From: Bradyrhizobium liaoningense
Lineage (GTDB): Bacteria > Pseudomonadota > Alphaproteobacteria > Rhizobiales > Xanthobacteraceae
Direction of reading: 5' to 3'
Assembly: GCF_018130825.1 (NCBI RefSeq)
Contig: NZ_JAFCJS010000001.1
Location: forward strand, 1,116,001 to 1,180,000
Length of the DNA stretch: 64,000 nt
The translations under genes and the position numbers were made by a program. This document shows positions 8,920 through 16,715 of the stretch, piece after piece. The notes below the pieces were generated by a model. It did not search any database. It had not been told where the DNA came from and saw only the letters and a program-made list of their open reading frames with translations. How positions within the stretch are numbered: the first letter of the stretch is position 1; each line of letters begins with the position of its first letter.

Positions 8920-9870
8920 TCACGCGCCCTCGCTGCGATATTCCCGCGGCGTCTTTCCGAACCGCTGGCGAAATGTCCGGCTGAAATGCGAGAGGTCGTT
9001 GAAGCCCCAGCGCAAGGCGATCTCGGTCACCGTCTCACTGTCCGCCTTCCGCTTCACGAAATCCCTGGCGCAACGCTCGAGGCGCTGCTCCAGGACGAGG
9101 CGGCCGAACGACCGACCACCCTCCTCCAGCACCTTGTGCAGATAGCGCACGGAGATGCCGAAATGGGCGGCGACCTTGGCCGGCGCCAGCTCGGGATCGG
9201 CGACGTTGGTCTCGATGTGAGAGACCAGCGAGGCACATAGCGCCTGCCGCGCGGAGCCTTTCGCCATCTCCTGGGTCGCCTGCGTCGCACCGAGCGACAT
9301 GGCCACGAGCTCGACCATGCTGCCGCTTAACGTCGCACCGGTCGGCGACAGCCCCTCCACGTTGCGGACGATCGACTTGAGCAGATCGATGGCGACGGTG
9401 CCGACGCCACCGTTGTCGGCGACGATCGTGGCCGTCGCCTTGTCGGGATTGCGCAGCAAGGGACGCAGCAGATGCCGCGGAATCCGGAACGAGTACTGCT
9501 CCCAGTCATCACTGCAATAGTCGTTGAGATAAGGCTCCGTCGAGTCCACGATCGAGAACTCGCCGGGATTGAGCAGCGCGGCACGACCGCCCTGCTGCAT
9601 GCAGCATTGCCCCCGGAGCTGGAGATTGAGGAAATAGACTTCGGTCGGCATGCGGCTGATCTCGGAGCGCCCGCGATAGATCTTCTGACGGCCGGACGAG
9701 ATGGTGGTGACGTTGATCGTCGAAAGCGGATGGGCGGTGACACGCCCGGCAAAGCCGCCCGCCGCGGGCTCACGCACCGGATTGAGCGCGATATAGGCCT
9801 CGCAGAGGACCTCTCTCCAATAGCTGAACTGATCCCGCTCGGGCAGATCGTTCGTGGTCCAGGTCTCCAT
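8920..9870 (-). CDS. AraC-family regulator of the flavoenzyme cluster
   Basis: About 316 residues: an N-terminal AraC-type ligand-binding domain (around 20-190, with SRMPTEVYFLNLQLRGQC) and a C-terminal double helix-turn-helix (around 215-316, ending SHFSRTFRQRFGKTPREYRSEGA). The start is the ATG at 9870, preceded by CGAGGAT; the frame stays open 61 codons further upstream without a better start. It sits convergent to the reductase gene (15-base gap) and divergent from the nitroalkane-oxidase-like gene. CAGCACAAA occurs once in its own upstream region and once in each of the two target promoters, consistent with an autoregulated local activator. Confidence 0.88.
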   Translation of the reverse strand: METWTTNDLPERDQFSYWREVLCEAYIALNPVREPAAGGFAGRVTAHPLSTINVTTISSGRQKIYRGRSEISRMPTEVYFLNLQLRGQCCMQQGGRAALLNPGEFSIVDSTEPYLNDYCSDDWEQYSFRIPRHLLRPLLRNPDKATATIVADNGGVGTVAIDLLKSIVRNVEGLSPTGATLSGSMVELVAMSLGATQATQEMAKGSARQALCASLVSHIETNVADPELAPAKVAAHFGISVRYLHKVLEEGGRSFGRLVLEQRLERCARDFVKRKADSETVTEIALRWGFNDLSHFSRTFRQRFGKTPREYRSEGA

Positions 9871-9941
9871 GGCAAATCCTCGACACAGAGTGAGACTGGC
9901 CTCTGAAAAAGCACTTTCCATGCCAGAACGGCACCGGCCTA

Positions 9942-9950
9942 CAGCACAAA
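9942..9950 (+). promoter_or_regulatory. Third copy of the CAGCACAAA half-site
   Basis: CAGCACAAA recurs here, 72 bases upstream of the AraC start and 61 bases before the copy at 10003. The other blocks of the shared promoter are not conserved at this copy. It could be an upstream half-site used for autoregulation or looping. Confidence 0.4.
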
Positions 9951-10002
9951 CATTCGGCAACGGATGGGACAGAACGATTGCCCAATACGGTCTGTTCACT
10001 GT

Positions 10003-10058
10003 CAGCACAAAGCCCGGGCGCTGTCGGGCAAGACTGTCGTTGCGCCCGCGCATAGCCT
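10003..10058 (+). promoter_or_regulatory. Promoter/operator block of the nitroalkane-oxidase-like gene
   Basis: Same order and spacing of blocks as at 6859-6914: CAGCACAAA, two bases, CCGGGCGC, six bases, GCAAGAC, eighteen bases, TAGCCT. I count about 35 of 56 positions identical without a gap, while the bases between blocks are unrelated. That pattern is expected for a protein-binding site rather than a recent duplication. Confidence 0.6.
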
Positions 10059-10130
10059 TCCTTCCGTCAATCGAGGGGCGCCATGGGACGGCGTCGCGCC
10101 GATACGTCTCGACGTCTTGAGGAGGAAGCC

Positions 10131-11384
10131 ATGCCTATCGATTTCACGCTCAGCCCGGATCAGGCCGCGCTTCGCGAAGGCGCGCGCAGCTTCGCCAACA
10201 CGGTGCTCAAGGACGTCCGCGCGACGATCCGCCAGTACAGCAAGCCGGACGAGCGCTTCTACGCGACGCGGCCGTTTCACAAGAAGGCGGTCGAAGCCGG
10301 CTTCGTCAAGGGACTGTTTCCGAAGGAGGTCGGCGGCACCGACGTTCCCGCACTCGACTTCGCCATCGCTGCCGAAGAGCTGGCCGCGGTCGATGTCAAC
10401 GTGCCGAGCACGCTGCTCGGGACCGGCCTCTGCGTCAAACCCATCGTGTTCTTCGGCACCGAGGCACAGAAGCAACGCTTCCTGCCTGACTTCATCGCGG
10501 ATGGAACGCGCCTCGGCGCGCTCGCCTTCACCGAGGTGACGGGCGGCGCGAACTTCGATGCGCCCGATCCGCGCTACGGCGTGAAGACCTTTGCCAGGCG
10601 CGAGGGCGACGAATGGGTCATCAATGGCGAGAAGCACTACACGACGAATGGGACCGGCTGGGACGGCAAGAACTGCCATCTCTACGCCGTGGTGTGCCGA
10701 ACCGATCCGAGCAAGGGTGCGCAGGAGTCGCTTGCCGTCATCATGGTGCCGGGCAACCTGCCCGGCGTGCAGGTGACGGGAATTCTGGACACGGCGGGCC
10801 ACCGTGCGACAATCTCGCCGCGAATGAAGTTCGAGAATGTCCGCGTTCCCGCCGACAACATTATCGGCAAGCCCGGTGACGGGATCAAGATCGTCTCCAC
10901 CAATTTCGCCTGGACCGCCGCGCTGATCGGCGCCGCCTGCGTCGGCGTCATGCGGGCCGCCTTCGATCATGCGCTCGCCTTCGCCAGGAAGGATGCCCGC
11001 TCCGGGCCCCACCCCATCATCGACTATCCGACCGTCGGCTACATGCTGGCCGATATCAAGATGAAGATCGAGGCCTGCCGCTACCTGACCTGGAAATCCT
11101 GCCAGCAATACGATCTATCGGGCGGAAAGGAGCATGAACTCGCCGTGATGACGAAAGTGTTCTGCTCGGAGACCTGCGTGGACGTCGTCTACGACTGCAT
11201 GCGCCTGGTCGGGGTCGACAGCTACACCGACATGCACCCGCTGGCCGAACTCATGAACGACGCGATGTGCTTCCCGCTCTATGACGGCGGCAACATGGGA
11301 GCTCGCCGCCGGCAGCTCCACAGCATCATCAAGAGCCCGTCCTACGACCCGCATTTCGCGCCTTACGGCACGCTCGGTGCATGA
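10131..11384 (+). CDS. Nitroalkane-oxidase-like flavoprotein (acyl-CoA dehydrogenase fold)
   Basis: A 417-residue FAD protein of the acyl-CoA dehydrogenase superfamily. From memory, it matches fungal nitroalkane oxidase better than true dehydrogenases: the N-terminal FANTVL and RFYATRPF, the middle GEKHYTTNGTGWD with VVCR, and the C-terminal CFPLYDGGNMGARRRQ all have close counterparts there. The catalytic Glu of dehydrogenases (YEG) is Asp385 here, and Arg392 follows seven residues later, the same spacing as the Asp402-Arg409 pair of nitroalkane oxidase. The likely reaction is oxidation of a nitroalkane to an aldehyde or ketone and nitrite; an N- or S-heteroatom oxidase is an alternative. 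ATG 10131 follows a strong GAGGAGG site. Confidence 0.75.
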   Translation: MPIDFTLSPDQAALREGARSFANTVLKDVRATIRQYSKPDERFYATRPFHKKAVEAGFVKGLFPKEVGGTDVPALDFAIAAEELAAVDVNVPSTLLGTGLCVKPIVFFGTEAQKQRFLPDFIADGTRLGALAFTEVTGGANFDAPDPRYGVKTFARREGDEWVINGEKHYTTNGTGWDGKNCHLYAVVCRTDPSKGAQESLAVIMVPGNLPGVQVTGILDTAGHRATISPRMKFENVRVPADNIIGKPGDGIKIVSTNFAWTAALIGAACVGVMRAAFDHALAFARKDARSGPHPIIDYPTVGYMLADIKMKIEACRYLTWKSCQQYDLSGGKEHELAVMTKVFCSETCVDVVYDCMRLVGVDSYTDMHPLAELMNDAMCFPLYDGGNMGARRRQLHSIIKSPSYDPHFAPYGTLGA

Positions 11385-11408
11385 ACGCGGGGAGGATCGG
11401 CGCGCCGC

Positions 11409-12617
11409 TCACGTCACGGCATTCACGACCTGATACTCCGGCCGGCGCCACACCTCGCCCGCGATCACGTCCTCGATGATCTCGGCCGCCTTCATGATCT
11501 CGCTCTCGCCGATATAGAGCGGCGTGAGGCCGAACCGCATGATGTCGGGCGCGCGGAAATCGCCGATGACGCCGCGGGCGATCAGGGCCTGCATGGCGGC
11601 GTAGCCGCCCTCGAAGGCGAAGGAGACCTGCGAGCCGCGGCGCTCATGCGCGCGCGGGGTGACGAGCTTCAAGGACGGGCAGCGGCGCTCGACCTCGGCG
11701 ATCAGGAGATCGCCGAGCGCCAGCGAGCGGGCGCGGACCTCGGCGATGTCGACGCGGTCCCAGATGTCGAGCGAGGCCTCCAGGGCTGCCATTGCCAGCA
11801 CCGGCGGGGTGCCGACACGCATGCGCTCGACGCCGCCGGCGGCGGCATAGGCGAGCTCGAATGCAAACGGTTTTGCGTGGCCCATCCACCCCGACAGCGC
11901 GGCGCGCGCGGTGTCGGCGTGGCGCGGCGCGACGTAGAGGAAGGCCGGCGCGCCGGGGCCGGCGTTGATGTATTTGTAGGTGCAGCCCGCGGCGAAATCG
12001 GCGCCGCAGCCGGCGAGATCGACCGGCAACGCGCCGGCCGAATGCGCGAGATCCCAGACGGTGACGATGCCGAGCGCATGCGCTTTGGCCGTCAGCCTCG
12101 CCATGTCGTGGCGGCGGCCGGTGCGATAGTCGACCTCGGTGATGTAGAGAACCGCGATCTCCTCCGACAAGGACGCCTCGATGTCCTCCGGCGCCACGAG
12201 GCGCAATTGATGGCCGCGCCCGAGCGTCGCGATCAGGCCCTCGGCCATGTAGAGATCGGTCGGGAAATTGCCGGTGTCCGACAGGACGATCTTGCGCGAT
12301 GCGTTCATGTCGAGCGCGGCGGCAAGTGCCTGGTAGACCTTGAGCGACAGCGTGTCGCCGACCATCACCGAGCCGGCTTCCGCGCCGATCAGCCGGGCGA
12401 TGCGATCGCCGACATGACGCGGCTGGGCGTACCAGCCTGCGGTGTTCCAGGCGCGGATCAGCTCGTTGCCCCATTCGGTCGTGATGACGCGATTGACGCG
12501 CTCGGCAACGCCCAGCGGCAGCGCGCCGAGCGAGTTGCCGTCGAGATAGATCACGCCGTCAGGCAGGTGGAACAGGGCCTTGGTATCGTCGTAGACGCGA
12601 TATCTGGTCATGAGCAT
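11409..12617 (-). CDS. kynU: Kynureninase
   Basis: A 402-residue fold-type I PLP enzyme that cleaves kynurenine to anthranilate and alanine. The PLP-lysine motif CTYKYINAGPGAP places Lys215, and the preceding VWDLAHSAGALPVDL holds the PLP-contact Asp. Length fits bacterial KynU. It is the last gene of a minus-strand operon: its start lies 2 bases after the kynA stop, so it is translationally coupled. ATG 12617 and ATG 12611 are both possible starts. It converges on the nitroalkane-oxidase-like gene with a 24-base gap. Confidence 0.96.
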   Translation of the reverse strand: MLMTRYRVYDDTKALFHLPDGVIYLDGNSLGALPLGVAERVNRVITTEWGNELIRAWNTAGWYAQPRHVGDRIARLIGAEAGSVMVGDTLSLKVYQALAAALDMNASRKIVLSDTGNFPTDLYMAEGLIATLGRGHQLRLVAPEDIEASLSEEIAVLYITEVDYRTGRRHDMARLTAKAHALGIVTVWDLAHSAGALPVDLAGCGADFAAGCTYKYINAGPGAPAFLYVAPRHADTARAALSGWMGHAKPFAFELAYAAAGGVERMRVGTPPVLAMAALEASLDIWDRVDIAEVRARSLALGDLLIAEVERRCPSLKLVTPRAHERRGSQVSFAFEGGYAAMQALIARGVIGDFRAPDIMRFGLTPLYIGESEIMKAAEIIEDVIAGEVWRRPEYQVVNAVT

Positions 12618-12619
12618 TT

Positions 12620-13459
12620 CTACAGAATGGTGCGGACGCGCCAGAGTTCGGGAAACAGCTCAACCTCGAGCATGCGCTTGAGATAGCTGACGCCGCCGGT
12701 GCCGCCGGTGCCGCGCTTGAAGCCGATGACACGTTCGACCGTGGTCACATGGTTGAAGCGCCAGCGCCGAAAGTAGTCCTCGAAATCGACCAGCTTCTCG
12801 GCGAGCTCGTAGAGCATCCAATGCGTCTCCGGCGCCTCATAGACGATACGCCAGGCCTGCAGCACGCCCTCGTTGAAACTGTGGGTCTCGCGGACGTCGC
12901 GCGACAGTACCGCCGCCGGCATCTTCAGCCCGTTGCGGTCGGCAAGCCTGAGCACCTCGTCATAGAGGCTGGGCGTCGCAAGCTCGGCTTCGAGCAGCTT
13001 CGTCGTCTCCACGTCATGCGCGTGCGGCTTGAGCATCGCATGGTTGCGGTTGCCGAGCAAAAATTCGATCAGCCGGTATTGACGCGACTGGAAGCCCGAG
13101 GACTGGCCGAGCTGGGAACGGAAGCGCGTATATTCGCTCGGCGTCATGGTGCGCAGCACGTCCCAGGCGTTGTTGAGCTGCTCGAAGATCCGCGACATCC
13201 GCGCCAGCATCTTCATCGCAGGAGCAACCTCGTCCTTGGCGATGGCGCGGCGCGCGGCGCTGAGCTCGTGGATGGCGAGGCGCATCCACAGCTCCGTGGT
13301 CTGATGCTGGATGATGAACAGCATCTCGTCATGCGCTTCCGACAGTGGATGCTGCGCGCCGAGGATCGAATCCAGCGCGAGATAATCGCCATAGGACATG
13401 CGCCGGGCGAAATCGGTCGCGGCGCCTTCGCTTGCGGGATCGTAATCGTTGGACGTCAT
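12620..13459 (-). CDS. kynA: Tryptophan 2,3-dioxygenase
   Basis: A 279-residue haem dioxygenase that opens the indole ring of tryptophan to give N-formylkynurenine. Family blocks are [20 protein letters not shown], the substrate-binding [18 protein letters not shown] and [16 protein letters not shown], and the C-terminal [30 protein letters not shown], which holds the haem-ligand His. Length is typical of bacterial KynA. It is the middle gene of the operon, 33 bases after the formamidase gene and 2 bases before kynU. Confidence 0.97.
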   Translation of the reverse strand: MTSNDYDPASEGAATDFARRMSYGDYLALDSILGAQHPLSEAHDEMLFIIQHQTTELWMRLAIHELSAARRAIAKDEVAPAMKMLARMSRIFEQLNNAWDVLRTMTPSEYTRFRSQLGQSSGFQSRQYRLIEFLLGNRNHAMLKPHAHDVETTKLLEAELATPSLYDEVLRLADRNGLKMPAAVLSRDVRETHSFNEGVLQAWRIVYEAPETHWMLYELAEKLVDFEDYFRRWRFNHVTTVERVIGFKRGTGGTGGVSYLKRMLEVELFPELWRVRTIL

Positions 13460-13492
13460 GGCTGGCCCTCCCGATCCATCATCCCGGCCTCG

Positions 13493-14302
13493 TCAATCGA
13501 GGCCGATCAGGCGCGCGGTGATCTGCGACGACGGATCCTTGAGCCCGTCGATGACGGTGAAATGGTTCAGCGCAGGCTCGACCACGAGGCGCGTCGGCAC
13601 GTCGAAACCGGTCCAGACATTGGCCAGCAGGTCGGACTGGCGGATGAATTCGGGCCGCTCGCCGCCGCCGACCCAGGCGGTCACAGGCGAATGTCCCCGC
13701 GGCAGATGCAGCGCCGCGCTTTCGAGGCTCGCCTCTTCCATGGTCATGTGTAGCGTGTCATTCATCTTCGTCTTGAGCAGCGGACGAAGATCGTGCAGGC
13801 CGCTGATCGAGAGCGTGCCGGCGATGCGGTTGAAGACGGCAGGTTCAAGCCGGCTGTCGTCACACAGCATTCGGGTGACGAGATGGCCGCCGGCCGAATG
13901 CCCGGCAAGCCGGATCGGGCCGGAGACGAGCGAGGCGGCCCTGGCGATCGCGGCGGTGATTTCGGCGGTCATGTCGGAGATGCGTGCGCCGGGGGCCAGC
14001 GTGTAGCCCGGCAGCGCGACGGTCCAGCCATGATGCCGTGCACCTTCGGCCAGATCGGTCCAGGTCGACTTGTCGAAGCGCATCCAGTAGCCGCCATGGA
14101 CGAACACGACGAGGCCCTTGCTGTCGCCGTCAGGCAGGATCAGGTCGAGCGTCTGGCGCTCACCGGCGCCATAGGCGATGTCGGCGCGGAAATTCTTCAG
14201 CCCGGCGCGGTAGGCCGCCGCCCGCTCGGCCCATTGCGCGGGCATCTTGTCCGAGCCCGGGATATGGGCCGAATTGGCGTAAGCATCATCCCAATCGCGC
14301 AT
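13493..14302 (-). CDS. Kynurenine formamidase, alpha/beta-hydrolase type
   Basis: A 269-residue alpha/beta hydrolase. HGGYW at residues 69-73 is the oxyanion motif of AFMID-type arylformamidases, GHSAGG gives nucleophile Ser136, and His in ALNHFTVIDGL near the end completes the triad. Its position as first gene before kynA and kynU strongly suggests N-formylkynurenine hydrolysis. It is not the metal-dependent cyclase-fold KynB found in many bacteria, so I leave the symbol blank. The ATG at 14302 is the only good start. A TTTAAGCTTAAA palindrome lies about 75 bases upstream. Confidence 0.85.
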   Translation of the reverse strand: MRDWDDAYANSAHIPGSDKMPAQWAERAAAYRAGLKNFRADIAYGAGERQTLDLILPDGDSKGLVVFVHGGYWMRFDKSTWTDLAEGARHHGWTVALPGYTLAPGARISDMTAEITAAIARAASLVSGPIRLAGHSAGGHLVTRMLCDDSRLEPAVFNRIAGTLSISGLHDLRPLLKTKMNDTLHMTMEEASLESAALHLPRGHSPVTAWVGGGERPEFIRQSDLLANVWTGFDVPTRLVVEPALNHFTVIDGLKDPSSQITARLIGLD

Positions 14303-14376
14303 CGTGGCTCCCGAGGACTCGGCCGGCGAACAGGACGCCAGTCTGCCACCGGCGCGGCCGGCATCCTAGTCTTTAT

Positions 14377-14388
14377 TTTAAGCTTAAA
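14377..14388. promoter_or_regulatory. Putative operator of the kynurenine operon
   Basis: TTTAAGCTTAAA is a perfect 12-base palindrome in an AT-rich patch, 75 bases upstream of the first kynurenine gene on the minus strand. Perfect short AT-rich dyads of this kind are typical of MarR- or Lrp-type sites. No regulator gene adjoins the operon. The function is inferred from position only. Confidence 0.4.
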
Positions 14389-14437
14389 GGATTTGGATCC
14401 GCTCGTGTTTCGGGCAAAGGGGCTCCAGCCGAGATCC

Positions 14438-14563
14438 CGTAGGGTGGGCAAAGCGACTTGTCCGCCGTAGCTCGAAGAGCGAAGGCGGAAGCGTGCCCAC
14501 GTACTTGGTCATGTCGGGTAGTACTCGTGGGCACGGCGCTAGTGCGCCTTTGCCCACCCTACG
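14438..14563. repeat. Intergenic palindromic repeat (GTAGGGTGGGCAAAG ends)
   Basis: The element opens with CGTAGGGTGGGCAAAG and closes with CTTTGCCCACCCTACG, so its ends are inverted repeats. Inner arms GCGTGCCCAC and GTGGGCACGGCGC also pair. It fills most of the gap between the kynurenine operon and the M20 gene. The outer GTAGGGTGG arm is shared with the REP elements beside the RAYT gene, so it is a related but distinct subfamily. Confidence 0.75.
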
Positions 14564-14585
14564 AGAGCTGTGCCTGAGGCGACCG

Positions 14586-15863
14586 CTACGCCTTCTCCAC
14601 CCCGCACCACTCCGCGATGAACAGGGCCATCGCCTTGGTGGTCTTCTTCAGCGAATCCAGGTCGACATATTCGTTGAAGCCGTGCATCTCGCCGCCGCTG
14701 GCGCCGAAACACAGGCTGGGGATGCCGTGGTTCAGACCGTAGAAGCGGGTATCGGTCAGCGCAGTGAAGACGAGATCTTCCGGCATGCCGCCATAGACCT
14801 TGTTGAAGGCCTTGCCGAACGCAGCCTCCGGCTCCGCCGCGCCGGTGAGTTCATAGCCCTCCGACAGGAAGCCCGACCATTCGATCTCCGGCGGATTGTT
14901 GGCGAGGAAGCGGTGATTGCGCGAGGCTGCGGCGACACAGGCCGCAATCTCCTTCTGGTGATCGGCGACCGACCAGCCCGGCAGGATCGCGATGCGGCAG
15001 TCGACGTCGCACCAGGCCGGAACGCTGGAGGCCCAGTCGCCACCCTTGATGATGCCGGGGTTGAAGTTGATGGGATGGTTCAGCGTCTTGAAATGGCGAT
15101 CGGCCTTGGCCCGCTCGTTCCATTCGATCTCGAGCTTTTGCAGGGCATGGACGAGATGATAGGCCGCCATGATCGCGTTGGAGCCCGATCCGGCAAAGGC
15201 AACGTGGGTCGGGTGTCCCTTCACGCGCAGCCGGAACCAGATCACGCCGACCTGCGAGCGCACCATCTTGCCGCCGGTCGGCTCCGGGATGAAGCAGGCA
15301 TCTGCACGATAGCCGCGCTGGAGCGTCGAAAGCGCACCGACGCCGGTGCTCTCCTCCTCGATCACGGATTGAAAATGAATGCGCGCCGTGGGCTTGAACC
15401 CGGCGGCCTTGATTGCATCGAGCGCATAGAGCGCGCCGATGGTGCCCGACTTCATGTCGCAGGCGCCGCGGCCGAACATCTTGCCGTCCTTGATGACAGG
15501 CGAGAACGGCGGCGTGTCCCACAATTCCAGAGGCCCTGCCGGCACCACGTCGCAATGGCCCTGGAGGATCAGCGATTTGCCGCCATTGGTTTGCGGACGG
15601 TAGGTGCCCACCACCGAGCGCGCCTTGGAGAAATCGTGCTCGATCGGGCCGAAGCCGCGCAGATCCTTCAAATCATCGACATTGATGTGCCAGTCGTCGA
15701 CCTCGTAGCCGCGTTCGCGCAAGAGGTCGCCGATCATGTCCTGGCACGGCCCCTCCGCCCCGCGGGTCGAGGGGATCGCGACGAAGTCTCGGGTGGTCGC
15801 AAGCTGGGCTTCGAAGCCGGCGTCGACGGCGTCGAGAATCCTTTGCTGCGTTTCGGCATTCAT
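14586..15863 (-). CDS. M20-family ArgE/DapE-type deacylase
   Basis: A 425-residue zinc-dependent amidohydrolase. Metal-ligand motifs of the M20 family are present: LILQGHCDVVP (His and Asp), MFGRGACDMKSG (bridging Asp) and VIEEESTGVGAL (catalytic Glu-Glu). The dimerisation domain lies between, and the last His is in GEMHGFNEYV. Members include acetylornithine deacetylase, succinyl-diaminopimelate desuccinylase and broad N-acyl amino-acid deacylases. With no arg or dap neighbour, the substrate is open. The start is ATG 15863. Confidence 0.88.
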   Translation of the reverse strand: MNAETQQRILDAVDAGFEAQLATTRDFVAIPSTRGAEGPCQDMIGDLLRERGYEVDDWHINVDDLKDLRGFGPIEHDFSKARSVVGTYRPQTNGGKSLILQGHCDVVPAGPLELWDTPPFSPVIKDGKMFGRGACDMKSGTIGALYALDAIKAAGFKPTARIHFQSVIEEESTGVGALSTLQRGYRADACFIPEPTGGKMVRSQVGVIWFRLRVKGHPTHVAFAGSGSNAIMAAYHLVHALQKLEIEWNERAKADRHFKTLNHPINFNPGIIKGGDWASSVPAWCDVDCRIAILPGWSVADHQKEIAACVAAASRNHRFLANNPPEIEWSGFLSEGYELTGAAEPEAAFGKAFNKVYGGMPEDLVFTALTDTRFYGLNHGIPSLCFGASGGEMHGFNEYVDLDSLKKTTKAMALFIAEWCGVEKA

Positions 15864-15914
15864 CAGGCAACTCCGGGCATTTCAATCCTCAGGGAGCGCG
15901 CAAGCTAGCCGATT

Positions 15915-16640
15915 TCAGCCGTTCGGGTACTCCACAAAATAAGCATCCCGCAATGCATCTTCGAGCAGTCGGCCTTCCGAATAGCCATCGAGCGTCGCAG
16001 GCCGGCTCACGCCGTCGAGCAGGCGCGGGCAAGGTTCCGGCGCGCCGAGCACGGTGCGCACAGGAATGCGCTCGGCATAGATCGGCAACGTATAATCCTC
16101 GTCGTCATCGGCCACGCCCTTGGCGCGGACTTTTGCCGATGCCTCCTCGATCTCCATGGCGATGAAGGAGGTCGCCTTGATCTCCTGCGTGGTGCTCGCC
16201 CGCAGGCTCGCGGTGCGGTCCGGGAAGAAGCGGTCGACCATGGCGATTACGGCGCGCTCTTTCTCGTCCGCGTCGGTGACGAGATAGGCGGTGCCGAACG
16301 CCATCACCGCGCGGTAATCGGCCGAATGATTGAAGCCGCAGCGCGCCAGCACAAGGCTGTCGAGATGGGCAACCGTCAGGCAGACACGCTCGCCTTTGGT
16401 CTGGTTGCGCAGCATGCGGCTCGCGCTCGAGCCGTGCCAGTAGAGCCTCGTCCCCTCGCGCCAGAAGAAGGTCGGCGTGCAATAGGGCTGGCCGTCGATC
16501 ACATAGGAGACGTGGCACAGCATCGAGGAATCCAGGATGCGATGGACCGTGTCGTGATCGTAGAAGCCGCGGTCGTGACGGCGCTTGACCTGGTTGCGCG
16601 CTGACGTCGGATACGAATTCGAGGTTTCGGTCTGGCTCAC
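15915..16640 (-). CDS. PNPOx-like FMN-binding split-barrel protein
   Basis: A 241-residue protein of the pyridoxamine-5-phosphate-oxidase-like family. The N-terminal half has the split-barrel pattern: RRHDRGFYDHDTVHRILDSSMLCHVSYVIDGQPYCTPTFFWREG, then LYWHGSSASRMLRN. The start is a GTG at 16640 with AGGAG six bases upstream; the open frame runs further but has no comparable site. It is divergent from a MocR/PdxR-type regulator across 75 bases, a pairing that suggests vitamin B6, haem or flavin-linked detoxification. Whether it oxidises pyridoxamine phosphate is doubtful. Confidence 0.82.
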   Translation of the reverse strand: MSQTETSNSYPTSARNQVKRRHDRGFYDHDTVHRILDSSMLCHVSYVIDGQPYCTPTFFWREGTRLYWHGSSASRMLRNQTKGERVCLTVAHLDSLVLARCGFNHSADYRAVMAFGTAYLVTDADEKERAVIAMVDRFFPDRTASLRASTTQEIKATSFIAMEIEEASAKVRAKGVADDDEDYTLPIYAERIPVRTVLGAPEPCPRLLDGVSRPATLDGYSEGRLLEDALRDAYFVEYPNG

Positions 16641-16656
16641 GGCCGCTCCTGTCGGG

Positions 16657-16673
16657 CTTGGAACAATTCCAGG
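16657..16673. promoter_or_regulatory. Dyad between PNPOx-like gene and MocR regulator
   Basis: CTTGGAACAATTCCAGG is a near-perfect inverted repeat (seven-base arms, one mismatch) located between the divergent starts at 16640 and 16716. A related TTCC-N8-ATTCC sequence follows at about 16712. It is positioned to control both genes and is most likely bound by the MocR-type protein. Confidence 0.45.
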
Positions 16674-16715
16674 CCAGTTGTAGCCGCGGATTTGGTCTGC
16701 GATAGTGCCAATTCC

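Noticed and set aside
10131..11384. Plain acyl-CoA dehydrogenase for fatty-acid oxidation
   Set aside because: The catalytic Glu is replaced by Asp with the nitroalkane-oxidase-type Arg spacing, and no beta-oxidation gene is adjacent.
13493..14302. Calling the formamidase kynB
   Set aside because: The sequence is an alpha/beta hydrolase with HGGYW and GHSAGG, not the cyclase-fold metal enzyme named KynB.
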